A stretch of DNA of 24,882 nt from CAYNST01 sp964399955 (GTDB taxonomy: Bacteria; Pseudomonadota; Gammaproteobacteria; Pseudomonadales; Cellvibrionaceae), in assembly GCA_964399955.1 (NCBI GenBank), contig CAYNST010000046.1:1-24882 (forward strand). Direction: 5' to 3'. Numbering within the stretch: the stretch's first letter is position 1; each line of letters starts with the position of its first letter. Under the pieces are notes generated by a model. That model worked only from the letters and a program-made list of their open reading frames with translations. It was not told where the DNA came from and made no database searches. The position numbers and the translations under genes were made by a program. Shown piece after piece: positions 15,286-23,194 of this stretch.

Positions 15286-16776
15286 GTGGTGACTTTTGAT
15301 ATGAAAAACCTGACAAGACGCGGTACGCAGTTGGGGTGCATAACCCTGTTGGCGGCCGCCATCAGTGCCTGTGGTGGTAACGGCAATGGCAATCCCCAAC
15401 CACCGGTAGATACATCCTCATCAAGCAGCAGCTCATCTAGCTCCAGTAGTTCGTCGTCCAGTTCTTCCAGCTCCAGCAGTTCTTCCAGCTCCAGCAGCAG
15501 TGGAATGCCTGCGCCCAGTAGCAGTTCGTCGTCAAGCTCCAGTAGTTCCTCCAGTAGCAGTTCGTCGTCCAACTCCAGCAGTTCCTCCAGTTCCAGCAGC
15601 AGCTCGTCGTCCAGCAGCTCTAGTAGTTCTTCCAGCTCGTCGTCCGGTTCAGGCATGGTGGGTGGAGACAAGATAGTGCTGTTCGCAGTAAATTCCGGCG
15701 GCGTTGCTTACGCAGCGCAGAACGGCGTGATGTACACCTACGATCAATATTTCACCGGCGGTTCGGAAGGCAGTGCCACTGGAGAGATCGAAGAAACTCA
15801 GGACGATGTGCTTTATCGGAGCGAGCGCTGGGGCACATTCAGCTACCACTTCCCTGTGAAGGCTGGCAGCTATGACGTGAATCTGCACATGGTAGAAGCC
15901 TACTATGACAATCAACAGGTACCCGGCCGTCGTGTATTTGACGTCGAAGTTGAAGGCGAGACTCTAGTCCCCGACTTCAATCCTTTGACGGCTGGCCACA
16001 AGGTTGCACAGGTTGTCGAACTCAAAAACATTGAAGTATCCGATGGTGAACTGACATTGGCCTTTAACGCAGCCGAGGGTGAAGCCAATGTCGCAGCGAT
16101 CGTCGTTCGCGGTTTGGAAGGCAATGCTGAAGAAGGAGACCCCACGGTAGTAGAAGGTACAGTGGGCGATGCACCAGTTCCTGCGGACTGTCAGGGCGAA
16201 GGCACCCTTGGCCAAAACGATTTTGTAGTGTTTGACGGAGGCAAATTTCCCGAAGCGTCAGGAGAATTTCCTCTGCACGGCAACTGGGCTACGTTCAATG
16301 TGTGGAATGAGGCTTCAGGGCTCTCAACAGTTGATGTAGGTGAAGGTTCCGCTTTGAAATTCAGCAACCGAGCTCAGTTCCAAGGCTTCAAAATCGCTCC
16401 ACCGAAGGTAGCCGGCCAGTTTAGGCCGTTTAAATTGGAAGGCGTAGAAATTTGGATGGAGATGGAAAACACCACGGATGTCAATCAGCTACCCGTGTTT
16501 GGCCTGCGCATCACCTTCCCGGGAGAAGATCCTTTCAATGGCGGTGCGAATACCACGACTTGGCTTTACGACGATACGAAGCAGGACGCGGGCAAAGAGA
16601 ATGTCGTGACGGTACCTGGAGACTGCAATTTGATCAGCATGAAAACTCCCGCAAGCTGGAATACAGCGAATGATGTAGCTGAATTGTTCACCTTTGAAAC
16701 CAAACGCGACTTGCCAGCCGGCGACAGCATCCTGATTCGCAGGATTGTTCTAAAAGGACTGCAGTTCGCTGACTAA
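15286..16776 (+). CDS. PolySer-linked lipoprotein with malectin-type carbohydrate-binding domain
   Basis: Up to 496 residues. GGGAGA at 15275-15280 favours the GTG at 15286 or 15289. The ATG at 15301 is also possible and gives the most typical signal peptide. The lipobox is ISAC, anchoring the protein as a lipoprotein. Two polyserine linkers follow (29 Ser, then 43 codons with one Asn), separated by GMPAP. Residues about 130-276 fit a malectin domain (CBM57-like): FAVNSGG, YTYDQYFTGG, DVLYRSERWGTFSYHFPV, YDVNLHMVEAYYD, RRVFDVEVEG. The remaining 200 or so residues (Cys near the start, GNWATFNVW, GLRITFPGEDPF, ending LKGLQFAD) look like a beta-sandwich I do not recognise. No catalytic residues are evident, so it is probably a surface glycan-binding protein. 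A CRP-like site lies upstream and a terminator downstream. Confidence 0.85.
   Translation: MVTFDMKNLTRRGTQLGCITLLAAAISACGGNGNGNPQPPVDTSSSSSSSSSSSSSSSSSSSSSSSSSSSSSGMPAPSSSSSSSSSSSSSSSSSSNSSSSSSSSSSSSSSSSSSSSSSSSGSGMVGGDKIVLFAVNSGGVAYAAQNGVMYTYDQYFTGGSEGSATGEIEETQDDVLYRSERWGTFSYHFPVKAGSYDVNLHMVEAYYDNQQVPGRRVFDVEVEGETLVPDFNPLTAGHKVAQVVELKNIEVSDGELTLAFNAAEGEANVAAIVVRGLEGNAEEGDPTVVEGTVGDAPVPADCQGEGTLGQNDFVVFDGGKFPEASGEFPLHGNWATFNVWNEASGLSTVDVGEGSALKFSNRAQFQGFKIAPPKVAGQFRPFKLEGVEIWMEMENTTDVNQLPVFGLRITFPGEDPFNGGANTTTWLYDDTKQDAGKENVVTVPGDCNLISMKTPASWNTANDVAELFTFETKRDLPAGDSILIRRIVLKGLQFAD
15415..15501 (+). repeat. Polyserine linker 1 (29 Ser)
   Basis: 29 consecutive serine codons drawn from all of TCA, TCT, TCC, TCG, AGC and AGT. 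The motif TCCAGC/TCCAGT recurs. It lies directly after the short Gly/Asn/Pro segment that follows the lipobox. Confidence 0.95.
15517..15645 (+). repeat. Polyserine linker 2 (42 Ser, one Asn)
   Basis: 43 codons, all serine except AAC at 15571. It is separated from linker 1 by five codons (GMPAP). Both together hold the malectin domain roughly 75 residues away from the lipid anchor. Confidence 0.95.
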
Positions 16777-16786
16777 ACCGTGCGTT

Positions 16787-16819
16787 AAGTCTTGGCCGTA
16801 TAGCGGCCAAGACTTTTTC
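16787..16819 (+). terminator. Rho-independent terminator after the malectin lipoprotein gene
   Basis: Perfect 12-bp stem AAGTCTTGGCCG / CGGCCAAGACTT, loop TATAG, followed by TTT then CC. Including the end of the stem the run is five T. It starts 10 bases after the stop codon. Confidence 0.92.
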
Positions 16820-17020
16820 CATTGATTACGAACAAATGAAAGTCTCTGGTGTAAATTTCACCGCAAACCTCGCCCGTCGAATTCTGCTGGGTCTGCTCTC
16901 TGATCGAATCTCTGCCGCCACATCGCCCCTTTCCCACCGGCCCTCAGCTCGCCACTCACCTCCAGAAATCCCGTCTATACTTCCCCATAATCCCCTTTCA
17001 CGCCAAGCAAGAGCCCCTCC

Positions 17021-18883
17021 ATGATCGACTACGAGCAGAAGCGTTTGTACATGCTCAGGCAGTTGAGGCTGCTGGACACCCCGCCCTCCGACAGCTTTGA
17101 TCGCATCACTCGCATGGCCAGCCAGCTGTTTGGCCTGCCCATTGCGGCCGTGTCACTGACCGACAGTGACCGCCAGTGGTTTAAATCCCGAGTTGGTGTG
17201 GAGCACTGGGAGATACCACGCCACAAAGCGCCTTGCGGCGAGGTGGCAGACACTTGTGATGTGCTGGTGGTGCCGGATTTATTGCAGTCGCAGGCGTATC
17301 TTGACAGCCCCTTGGCCAGGTCCGGTATTCGCTTCTACGCTGGAGCCCCGCTCCGAACTCACGACGGCTATACCCTGGGCGCCATGTGCGTGCTGGGGCT
17401 TGAACCGCGCACGGCGACCGAGCAGGAGATTGTGCTGTTGCAGGATCTGGCAGCCATGGTGATGGCGCAGATAGAGCTGCAACATGCGTTTGGCCGAGTG
17501 GATCAACTGACAGGTTTGCCCAACCGCAGTCAGTTTATGGACGACCTGCAGGACCTGGCTCGCAGCAGTCCCGGGCAGCGCTGCTATGCCGTTGCGACGG
17601 AACTGGTGGATATACATCATCTCAGCTCCCTACAGCGTGTGATGGGGCCCGCATGTTTGGATGAGTTGTCGTTAACCTCCACTCAACTACTGCAGCAGAC
17701 CCTTGGCGTCGGCACTCAGATCTACCAGTTGGGGACGGGCCAATACGTGCACCTGACACAGGATGTTGACGATCACAGCGCGCTGATACGCGGGCAAGCA
17801 TTGAGAGAGTGCCTGCTGGCTTTGAACTTGAACAGTTCTTTACCCTTCATACTGCGGCCGGTAGTGGGTGTTGCGCCCTTTGTACTTGGTGAACAGGCGC
17901 CCGCCGATCTGCTGCGACTGGCTCACAGCGCGGCCGAAGACGCGAGGTTGACGGAAAAAGGCACCAGCATGTATTCGGCGACCCTGGATGCCCGCCACCA
18001 GCGGCGATTTACCCTGCTGACGGAGTTCGGACGCGCGCTTGAGAACTCTGACCAATTTCACTTGGTTTATCAGCCCAGAGTGGCCATGACGGGGGGCAAA
18101 TGTGTTGGTGCTGAAGCCCTGCTGCGCTGGCGACACCCCGCTCTGGGAGAAATTTCTCCAGTGGAATTTATACCGTTGGTGGAGAACACGCCAATGGCCA
18201 GAAACCTGACCGATTGGGTTCTCCAAAGGGCTGTTTCCCAGTCTGCGGTATGGCATAGGCAAGGCCTGCAGCTGCAGATCTCCATCAATATTGCCGCCGC
18301 TAACCTGGAAGAAGCAGATTTCACCGAACGCCTGCTTGACTACATGGCCCGGGACCAACTGCCCTTGTCTGCCATAGAGCTGGAGCTGACCGAAAGCGGC
18401 TTGATCAGCAACGGCCGGGCCGCCACCCTGCAAATGAATATGCTGATGGACGCCGGCATACGCATCGCCATTGACGATTTTGGAACCGGTTACAGCAGCC
18501 TGTCCTACGTGCAGAAAATACCGGCCCAAGTGGTAAAAATTGACCGTTCATTTGTGCAACATCTGGATCAGGACTTTCGTAGCCAATCATTGGTGCGTTC
18601 AATGATCACCATGGCGCACGACCTGGGCTACAGCGTGGTGGCCGAGGGCGTGGAGACCTGGGAGAGCTTTGATTTTTTGCAGGCTCTAGGCTGCGATGAA
18701 GTTCAGGGTTACCTGCTCGCCAAACCCATGGCGGTAGAGCAGATGCAACCTTGGCTGGACAATCTGCGGCGCAATGGGCTGGCAAGGCCAACGGCTTCAG
18801 CGCAATCCGACGCATCGGGCTCCGATTATTCCAGACTTGCTCGGCAGAATGCTCAACCCGAGGCCCGACGACCTCTGCCCTGA
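17021..18883 (+). CDS. GAF, degenerate GGDEF, EAL protein: predicted cyclic-di-GMP phosphodiesterase
   Basis: 620 residues, cytoplasmic, no membrane segment. Residues about 1-160 form a GAF sensor (GLPIAAVSLTDSDRQWFKSR, FYAGAPL, LGAMCVLG). The GGDEF-like domain starts at DQLTGLPNRSQF, but its active-site loop reads GTGQY at residues 238-242 in place of GGDEF, so diguanylate cyclase activity should be absent. The EAL domain is complete: EALLRW with Glu365, ELTESGL, DDFGTGYSSL with Asp485-Asp486, Lys506 in VKIDRSF, and Glu542 in EGVE. QGYLLAKPM closes it. It should hydrolyse cyclic-di-GMP, with the degenerate domain perhaps binding GTP as an activator. The C-terminal 35 residues are low-complexity. 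ATG 17021 has only a weak purine run upstream. Single gene after a terminator. Confidence 0.93.
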   Translation: MIDYEQKRLYMLRQLRLLDTPPSDSFDRITRMASQLFGLPIAAVSLTDSDRQWFKSRVGVEHWEIPRHKAPCGEVADTCDVLVVPDLLQSQAYLDSPLARSGIRFYAGAPLRTHDGYTLGAMCVLGLEPRTATEQEIVLLQDLAAMVMAQIELQHAFGRVDQLTGLPNRSQFMDDLQDLARSSPGQRCYAVATELVDIHHLSSLQRVMGPACLDELSLTSTQLLQQTLGVGTQIYQLGTGQYVHLTQDVDDHSALIRGQALRECLLALNLNSSLPFILRPVVGVAPFVLGEQAPADLLRLAHSAAEDARLTEKGTSMYSATLDARHQRRFTLLTEFGRALENSDQFHLVYQPRVAMTGGKCVGAEALLRWRHPALGEISPVEFIPLVENTPMARNLTDWVLQRAVSQSAVWHRQGLQLQISINIAAANLEEADFTERLLDYMARDQLPLSAIELELTESGLISNGRAATLQMNMLMDAGIRIAIDDFGTGYSSLSYVQKIPAQVVKIDRSFVQHLDQDFRSQSLVRSMITMAHDLGYSVVAEGVETWESFDFLQALGCDEVQGYLLAKPMAVEQMQPWLDNLRRNGLARPTASAQSDASGSDYSRLARQNAQPEARRPLP

Positions 18884-19143
18884 CAGGGAACAGTCAAGCG
18901 GTGGATCCAGCCTGGCCGGCGCAATGCCGCAGGGGCGGTTTAGTGCAGACAGCCGTATAACAGTAGTGGATGCCGACTGCCCACCTAGGCAGGTCAGGTA
19001 GCTTCATACAAGCGCAGTTGCTTAAGCGGCGCAATACCTCCGGTTGGACTACACTTTTTTGGCAGCTTGACTATAAAAACCACCGCAGTGCTTCACGCGT
19101 TAGTGTTGCAGGCACTGCAAAACTCAATCCGCTCGGGTAACTC
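18884..19143. other. Intergenic region, nothing identified
   Basis: 260 bases with no hairpin, convincing promoter or coding frame that I can support. Confidence 0.4.
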
Positions 19144-20121
19144 ATGAGCCTTGCCTGGACCGCCGAAATGACTGACACGCTAAAAAATTCTTTTTATAAC
19201 GCCCCCGCACCCGCCTTACGCGCCACTCGTTTGGCCGCACTGGCCTGCGTCGCTGCATTGGCTGCGGCCTGTGACAGCGGTAGCAGTTCCTCATCTCCTG
19301 TACCAGGCCCTTTGGCCGGTGGCGGTTTTGAGGATATTACGCCCGACGAACCAGGAACCACTACGCCTGCGCCTCTGCCGGAGGGGTGGAATAGAACGGT
19401 TAGCGGTGGAGGCAAAGTGACTGTCACGGCCGAGGAAGCCAACAGCGGCTCCAACTCCGTTAAAATCGAATCTACCGGTGGTTTCAGTCGTGCGTTTCTG
19501 ACCCTGGACCTGACTAAAACACCGGCGTTGGAGAAGGAAATCTTCGGCAGCATGTGGATCTTTATAGCCGACGAGAACACCGGCGGCGGAGACTTCACCT
19601 TCCTCCAGGCCGAAGGCTATACACCACAGGAAGATTCAGGGGCGCCGGCGGGTACGACAGTCATGTACCGCGGCCGTATTGATCAGCGATACGACCATGT
19701 CACCACCAATTACGAGACGTTATATGACCCCGAAATGACCGGCGAATCTGCCTGGGTCAATGATTGCTCCAGGCAACCGCGCAATGTCAACACAGGTATG
19801 CACTTGCCGGCGTACGTCATCCCCAAGAATGAATGGGCCTGCGTTCAATGGCACATCAAACAAAGCAATAACCATATAGATTTCACGGTTAATCAGATTC
19901 CTTTGGAAGAGATTCGAATTTATGGCCAGGGGCAGGGCTGTTCCGCTGGATCGGAGCAGGACGGTCATTGGTACGCACCCGAGCGGTTCGAGCGCCTGCA
20001 CCTGGGCGTCACCCACCACTCCGAAGACGCCCTGCCGCGTACGGTTTATATTGATGACATCACCGTAGACACGCGACTGGTTGAGTGTGACGGCAGTCTG
20101 CGAGACCCAAGTCACCACTGA
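19144..20121 (+). CDS. Small secreted lipoprotein of unknown function, beta-rich
   Basis: 325 residues from ATG 19144. ATG 19168 is an alternative, and neither has a clear ribosome site. The signal peptide ends with LAAAC (Cys43), followed by DSGSSSSS, a short serine linker. Asp at +2 is the residue that holds lipoproteins in the inner membrane in E. coli. Whether that rule applies here is unknown. The body is rich in short beta-strand-like segments: WNRTVSGGGKVTVTAEEANSG, FSRAFLTLDL, FGSMWIFI, MYRGRIDQRYDHVTTNYET, NEWACVQWHIKQ, RTVYIDDITVDT. The layout suggests a concanavalin/jelly-roll fold like Cip1 or polysaccharide lyases, but I do not recognise a family. Paired cysteines in the second half may form disulfides. 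It stands alone, with a hairpin after the stop. Confidence 0.75.
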   Translation: MSLAWTAEMTDTLKNSFYNAPAPALRATRLAALACVAALAAACDSGSSSSSPVPGPLAGGGFEDITPDEPGTTTPAPLPEGWNRTVSGGGKVTVTAEEANSGSNSVKIESTGGFSRAFLTLDLTKTPALEKEIFGSMWIFIADENTGGGDFTFLQAEGYTPQEDSGAPAGTTVMYRGRIDQRYDHVTTNYETLYDPEMTGESAWVNDCSRQPRNVNTGMHLPAYVIPKNEWACVQWHIKQSNNHIDFTVNQIPLEEIRIYGQGQGCSAGSEQDGHWYAPERFERLHLGVTHHSEDALPRTVYIDDITVDTRLVECDGSLRDPSHH

Positions 20122-20141
20122 TCATTCCCTGTCTATAGCCA

Positions 20142-20169
20142 AAGTCGCCGGTGTTCCCACCGGCGACTT
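20142..20169 (+). terminator. Strong hairpin after the lipoprotein gene, probable terminator
   Basis: Perfect 12-bp GC-rich stem AAGTCGCCGGTG / CACCGGCGACTT with loop TTCC, 20 bases after the stop codon. There is no T run directly after it; TTTTC comes 11 bases later. So it may be a weak terminator or an RNA-stabilising end. Confidence 0.65.
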
Positions 20170-20315
20170 GCGCCCTCCCATTTTCACCAAAAGTCTAAAT
20201 GCTGCTGCATAAGTGCAGCCAATGCTGCTCTTAATTGCGTACAACGAGTACACCTGTCCGCGATTTGCAATTGTCTGGCCGGCGCGATCCGCTTGGCCAT
20301 TTCAAGTAGGCCGTT

Positions 20316-20329
20316 GATAGCTTGCTATC
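20316..20329. promoter_or_regulatory. Perfect 14-base palindrome upstream of the methyltransferase gene
   Basis: GATAGC-TT-GCTATC lies 44 bases before ATG 20373, in the likely promoter or leader region. It could be an operator for a dimeric repressor, or chance. No regulator gene is nearby. Confidence 0.3.
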
Positions 20330-20372
20330 TTCGCCGTGCATCACGGTTCAATCTGTGCCTTAGGAGACCCGC

Positions 20373-21227
20373 ATGACCACTCGTTTCCGTATGCCCCAAC
20401 TCCTTGGAGGCAGCTGCGCCGCTCTGTTCGCAGCACTGACACTTTCACTCTCCCCGGCTGCCTACAGCTCGCCGCCGGAGATTCAAGCCCTTGCCCCCGA
20501 CGCGGAGTTACCCAGGCTTGACGTCCCCTATGTACCCACCCCGCAGGATGTCGTGGAGCGCATGCTGCAAATGGCTGATGTTCAATCGGATGACTACCTG
20601 ATAGATCTGGGTTCTGGCGATGGCCGCATCGTGGTCACCGCCGTGCAGAAATGGGAGGTAAAGGAGGCGCTGGGTATTGATCTGGACCCGCAGCGGGTAG
20701 CGGAAGCTCGAGAAAACGCCGAAAAGGCCGGGGTCTCCGAGCAAGCCGCCTTTGAGCAAGGCGACCTGTTCGAGAAAGACCTCTCCGGGGCCAACGTGGT
20801 CACCATGTACCTGCTGCAGTGGGTCAACGAGCGCTTGAGGCCGGTTATTCTGGAGACGATGGAGCCAGGTACCCGCATAGTGTCACATGCCTTTGATATG
20901 GGTGACTGGCGGCCGGACCAGGAAGACCAGGTGGGCGGCAGCCGAATTTATCTGTGGATAGTACCTGCTCAGGTCGAAGGCAGCTGGCGCCTGCAAACCG
21001 GGGATGACCAGGACATTACACTGACGCTGACTCAAAGCTATCAATACCTGCAGGGTACTGCCGAGAGCGGCGACAGAATGTCGGTGATCAGTGACGCGCA
21101 ATTGCAGGGCAATCAGATCAGCTTCACCATCGGCTCCGAGCGCTACATGGGAACCGTGCAGGGCGACAAGATCACACCGGTTGCCGGTGCGGGCACGGCA
21201 GATGACTGGCATGCCCGCCGACTCTGA
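20373..21227 (+). CDS. SAM-dependent methyltransferase-fold protein with an N-terminal signal peptide
   Basis: 284 residues. ATG 20373 follows AGGAG at 7 nt. Residues 1-32 look like a cleavable Sec signal (Arg residues, hydrophobic stretch SCAALFAALTLSL, cleavage near AYSS). The mature part starts with PYVPTPQDVVERML and has class I methyltransferase motif I, DLGSGDGRIV, then GIDLDPQRV, GDLF, YLLQWVNERLRP and PGTRIVSHAFDMGDW. This matches a widespread family of predicted exported methyltransferases whose substrate I do not know. About 70 beta-rich residues follow the catalytic core. The gene overlaps the start of the permease gene, so the two are coupled. How the product would get S-adenosylmethionine outside the cytoplasm is unexplained. 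The hydrophobic segment may instead act as a membrane anchor. Confidence 0.82.
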   Translation: MTTRFRMPQLLGGSCAALFAALTLSLSPAAYSSPPEIQALAPDAELPRLDVPYVPTPQDVVERMLQMADVQSDDYLIDLGSGDGRIVVTAVQKWEVKEALGIDLDPQRVAEARENAEKAGVSEQAAFEQGDLFEKDLSGANVVTMYLLQWVNERLRPVILETMEPGTRIVSHAFDMGDWRPDQEDQVGGSRIYLWIVPAQVEGSWRLQTGDDQDITLTLTQSYQYLQGTAESGDRMSVISDAQLQGNQISFTIGSERYMGTVQGDKITPVAGAGTADDWHARRL

Positions 21228-22593
21228 CAACCCGCAGTCCCCCGGCCTGGGTAGCCCCAAAAGGAGCCTGACCGCACTGGACGGCATCGCGGTACTGGTG
21301 GGTGTAGTAATCGGCATTGGCATTTTTGGCTTTCCACCCCTGGTCGCCCAGCACACCGACAGTGCTTTGCTGTACATGGCTCTGTGGGTGGTGGGAGGCC
21401 TGATAGCCCTGATCGGCGCACTTTGTTATGCCGAGCTGGGCACCACCTACCCGCACGCGGGCGGTGAGTATCACTATCTGCAAAGCGCTTGGGGCCAAAG
21501 CGTGGGCCTGTTGTTTGCCTGGGCGCGGGGAACGGTCATTCAGACAGGATCAATTGCTGCGGCTGCTTTCATTTACGGGCAGTACGCGCAACAGTTATTG
21601 CCGCTAGGGGACTGGGGTGCGGCAATCCATGCGGCACTGTCTGTGGTGTCTTTGTCTGCCTTGAATATGGTTGGCACCCGGGGTTCAAAACGGCTGCAGA
21701 TTGTATTCACCGGCCTCACGGTGCTCGCCCTACTGTGCGTGATTGCCGGCGGCCTGCTGTTTGCGTCTTCACCTGCGGCTGAATCGGTTACTCAGAGCTC
21801 TGCTGGCAATGTGGGTGGCCATTGGGCCGGCGCGCTGGGAATGGGAATGGTTTTTGTCCTGCTAACCTACGGCGGCTGGAACGAGGCCGCCTACCTGTCG
21901 GGCGAGTTGAAAGACCCCAAGCGCAACATTAGCCGGGTGCTGATACTGGGAGTAACACTGGTGGGCATTGTCTACCTGCTGTGCAATTGGGCCTACCTGC
22001 AAATCTTTGGCCTGGAGGGCTTGCGCCGCAGCAATGCGGTAGGTGCAGACCTGATGCACATAGTGGCAGGGCCCATGGCTGCAGGCCTGCTGAGTGTGAT
22101 GATATGTTTGGCCGCGCTCAGTACCATCAATGCAACTGTGCTGACCGGTGCTCGGGTTTATTACGCCCTGGGTCGCGATCTTCCCCGGCTGCACTTTCTG
22201 GGCGCCTGGCATGAAGGTGGCGGCACGCCCAAACGTGCCTTGGCGCTGCAGTGTGCAATTACCCTGGGCCTAATTGCCTTTGGCGCCGCCACGGAGAACG
22301 GCATCAGCACCATGGTGGCCTACACCGCGCCGGTGTTCTGGGGCTTTATGCTGCTCACGGCACTGGCTTTAATCAAGCTGCGCCAACGCCATCCCACCCG
22401 CCCAAGACCCTTTCGCGTACCGCTCTACCCTTTCACCCCGCTGCTTTTTGCAGCCACCTGCCTGGGTTTGTTATGGTCCAGCACGGTCTATGCGGGTGCG
22501 GGGGCAATTGCAGGCCTTTTGGTGCTGGCCGCCGGCGTGCCGCTGCTGCTGTTTCGCAACAAGGAGGCTGCCGCAAAACCGGTGTCTGCTTGA
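21211..22593 (+). CDS. APC-superfamily amino acid permease
   Basis: About 460 residues from ATG 21211. ATG 21202 is an alternative, and both lie inside the end of the methyltransferase gene (overlap of 17 or 26 bases). The frame is open further upstream, but that part is an out-of-frame reading of the methyltransferase. The N-terminal hydrophilic tail is followed by about 12 hydrophobic helices. Helix 1 has the APC substrate-binding GIGIFG motif (VVIGIGIFGFPPLV), followed by CYAELGTTYPHAGGEYHYL, YGGWNEAAYLSGELKDPKRNI and TGARVYYALGRD. It resembles the LAT/SLC7-like branch and probably imports amino acids or amines. Substrate cannot be told from sequence. Coupling to the methyltransferase suggests a shared physiological role, which is inference. 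Confidence 0.9.
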   Translation: MPADSDNPQSPGLGSPKRSLTALDGIAVLVGVVIGIGIFGFPPLVAQHTDSALLYMALWVVGGLIALIGALCYAELGTTYPHAGGEYHYLQSAWGQSVGLLFAWARGTVIQTGSIAAAAFIYGQYAQQLLPLGDWGAAIHAALSVVSLSALNMVGTRGSKRLQIVFTGLTVLALLCVIAGGLLFASSPAAESVTQSSAGNVGGHWAGALGMGMVFVLLTYGGWNEAAYLSGELKDPKRNISRVLILGVTLVGIVYLLCNWAYLQIFGLEGLRRSNAVGADLMHIVAGPMAAGLLSVMICLAALSTINATVLTGARVYYALGRDLPRLHFLGAWHEGGGTPKRALALQCAITLGLIAFGAATENGISTMVAYTAPVFWGFMLLTALALIKLRQRHPTRPRPFRVPLYPFTPLLFAATCLGLLWSSTVYAGAGAIAGLLVLAAGVPLLLFRNKEAAAKPVSA

Positions 22594-22705
22594 CCCTGAG
22601 CCTTCGCCGTATTGTATTTGAGCTTGTGCATAATCCGGTCACAAGTCAGGCCCCTGGTCATAACCATAGAATGGCTTACGCAGCCGAAAAAACGGTAAGC
22701 TTGGG

Positions 22706-23194
22706 TTAATCGTCGGTTTCGTCAATGTAGGCGGGGAAATACCAATTGTGTAGAAACTCGTCAAATGAATGCGCCAGCACCTCAGAAAAGGACTCAACCT
22801 GGGCGTAAGGCTCATAGTTGATTACCGCCAGTTCATCGGCACCTGTGACCAGCTGCGTGTTGAAACAAAAAGCGCCATCCTCATGCCGATTGATCACCCA
22901 CAGGTAGCCTGGCACATCGTATTCCTCTCTCAGGGCCTGCCGCATCAGTTGGGTAGCGCCAAACAAGCCGCTCGAACTCTCGGTGACCGGGTCTTCATCG
23001 GCAATGCCGCTAATCCGGTCATCACCAATTGACAGCCAGCCCCAGGCTTGTAAAAAGTGTTTATAGGAAGCCGGAAGACTAAACCCGACTGACTGCTCCA
23101 GCCGGGCTATCGCCTCTGGCGACGCACCACTGCCTACTCGAACACTGTTACCCAGGGCCTTGGCTGTGTCGATGCTGTCTTTGATACTGAACAT
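22706..23194 (-). CDS. SMI1/KNR4 family protein
   Basis: 162 residues from ATG 23192-23194, preceded by GGAG at about 8 nt. The longer upstream frame, to 23356, has no comparable ribosome site. SMI1/KNR4 features: a helical N-terminus, IARLEQSVGFSLPASYKHFLQAWGW, then mixed strands (YLWVINRHEDGAFCFN, ELAVINYEPY) and a helical, acidic C-terminus (SFDEFLHNWYF). Cytoplasmic. In bacteria the superfamily includes many immunity proteins of polymorphic and contact-dependent toxins, but also stand-alone members of unknown role. No toxin gene is in the window, so it is best left as a solitary member. Confidence 0.85.
   Translation of the reverse strand: MFSIKDSIDTAKALGNSVRVGSGASPEAIARLEQSVGFSLPASYKHFLQAWGWLSIGDDRISGIADEDPVTESSSGLFGATQLMRQALREEYDVPGYLWVINRHEDGAFCFNTQLVTGADELAVINYEPYAQVESFSEVLAHSFDEFLHNWYFPAYIDETDD

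Noticed and set aside
15415..15645. Short-period repeats resembling a CRISPR-like or microsatellite array
   Set aside because: They encode polyserine in frame within a secreted protein. There are no regular spacers and no equal repeat units.
15267..15671. Minus-strand frame encoding a Glu/Leu/Asp-rich repetitive peptide
   Set aside because: It is simply the antisense reading of the polyserine codons (Ser codons read as Glu, Leu and Asp).
16836..17024. A 62-codon frame before the GAF-EAL gene
   Set aside because: Pro/Arg/Ser-rich with no recognisable feature. It overlaps the start of the next gene, and no good ribosome site is present.
20204..20219. Short hairpin GCTGCA-TAAG-TGCAGC
   Set aside because: Only a 6-bp stem with no T run. 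It follows the stronger hairpin at 20142-20169. Not enough for a terminator or an RNA gene.
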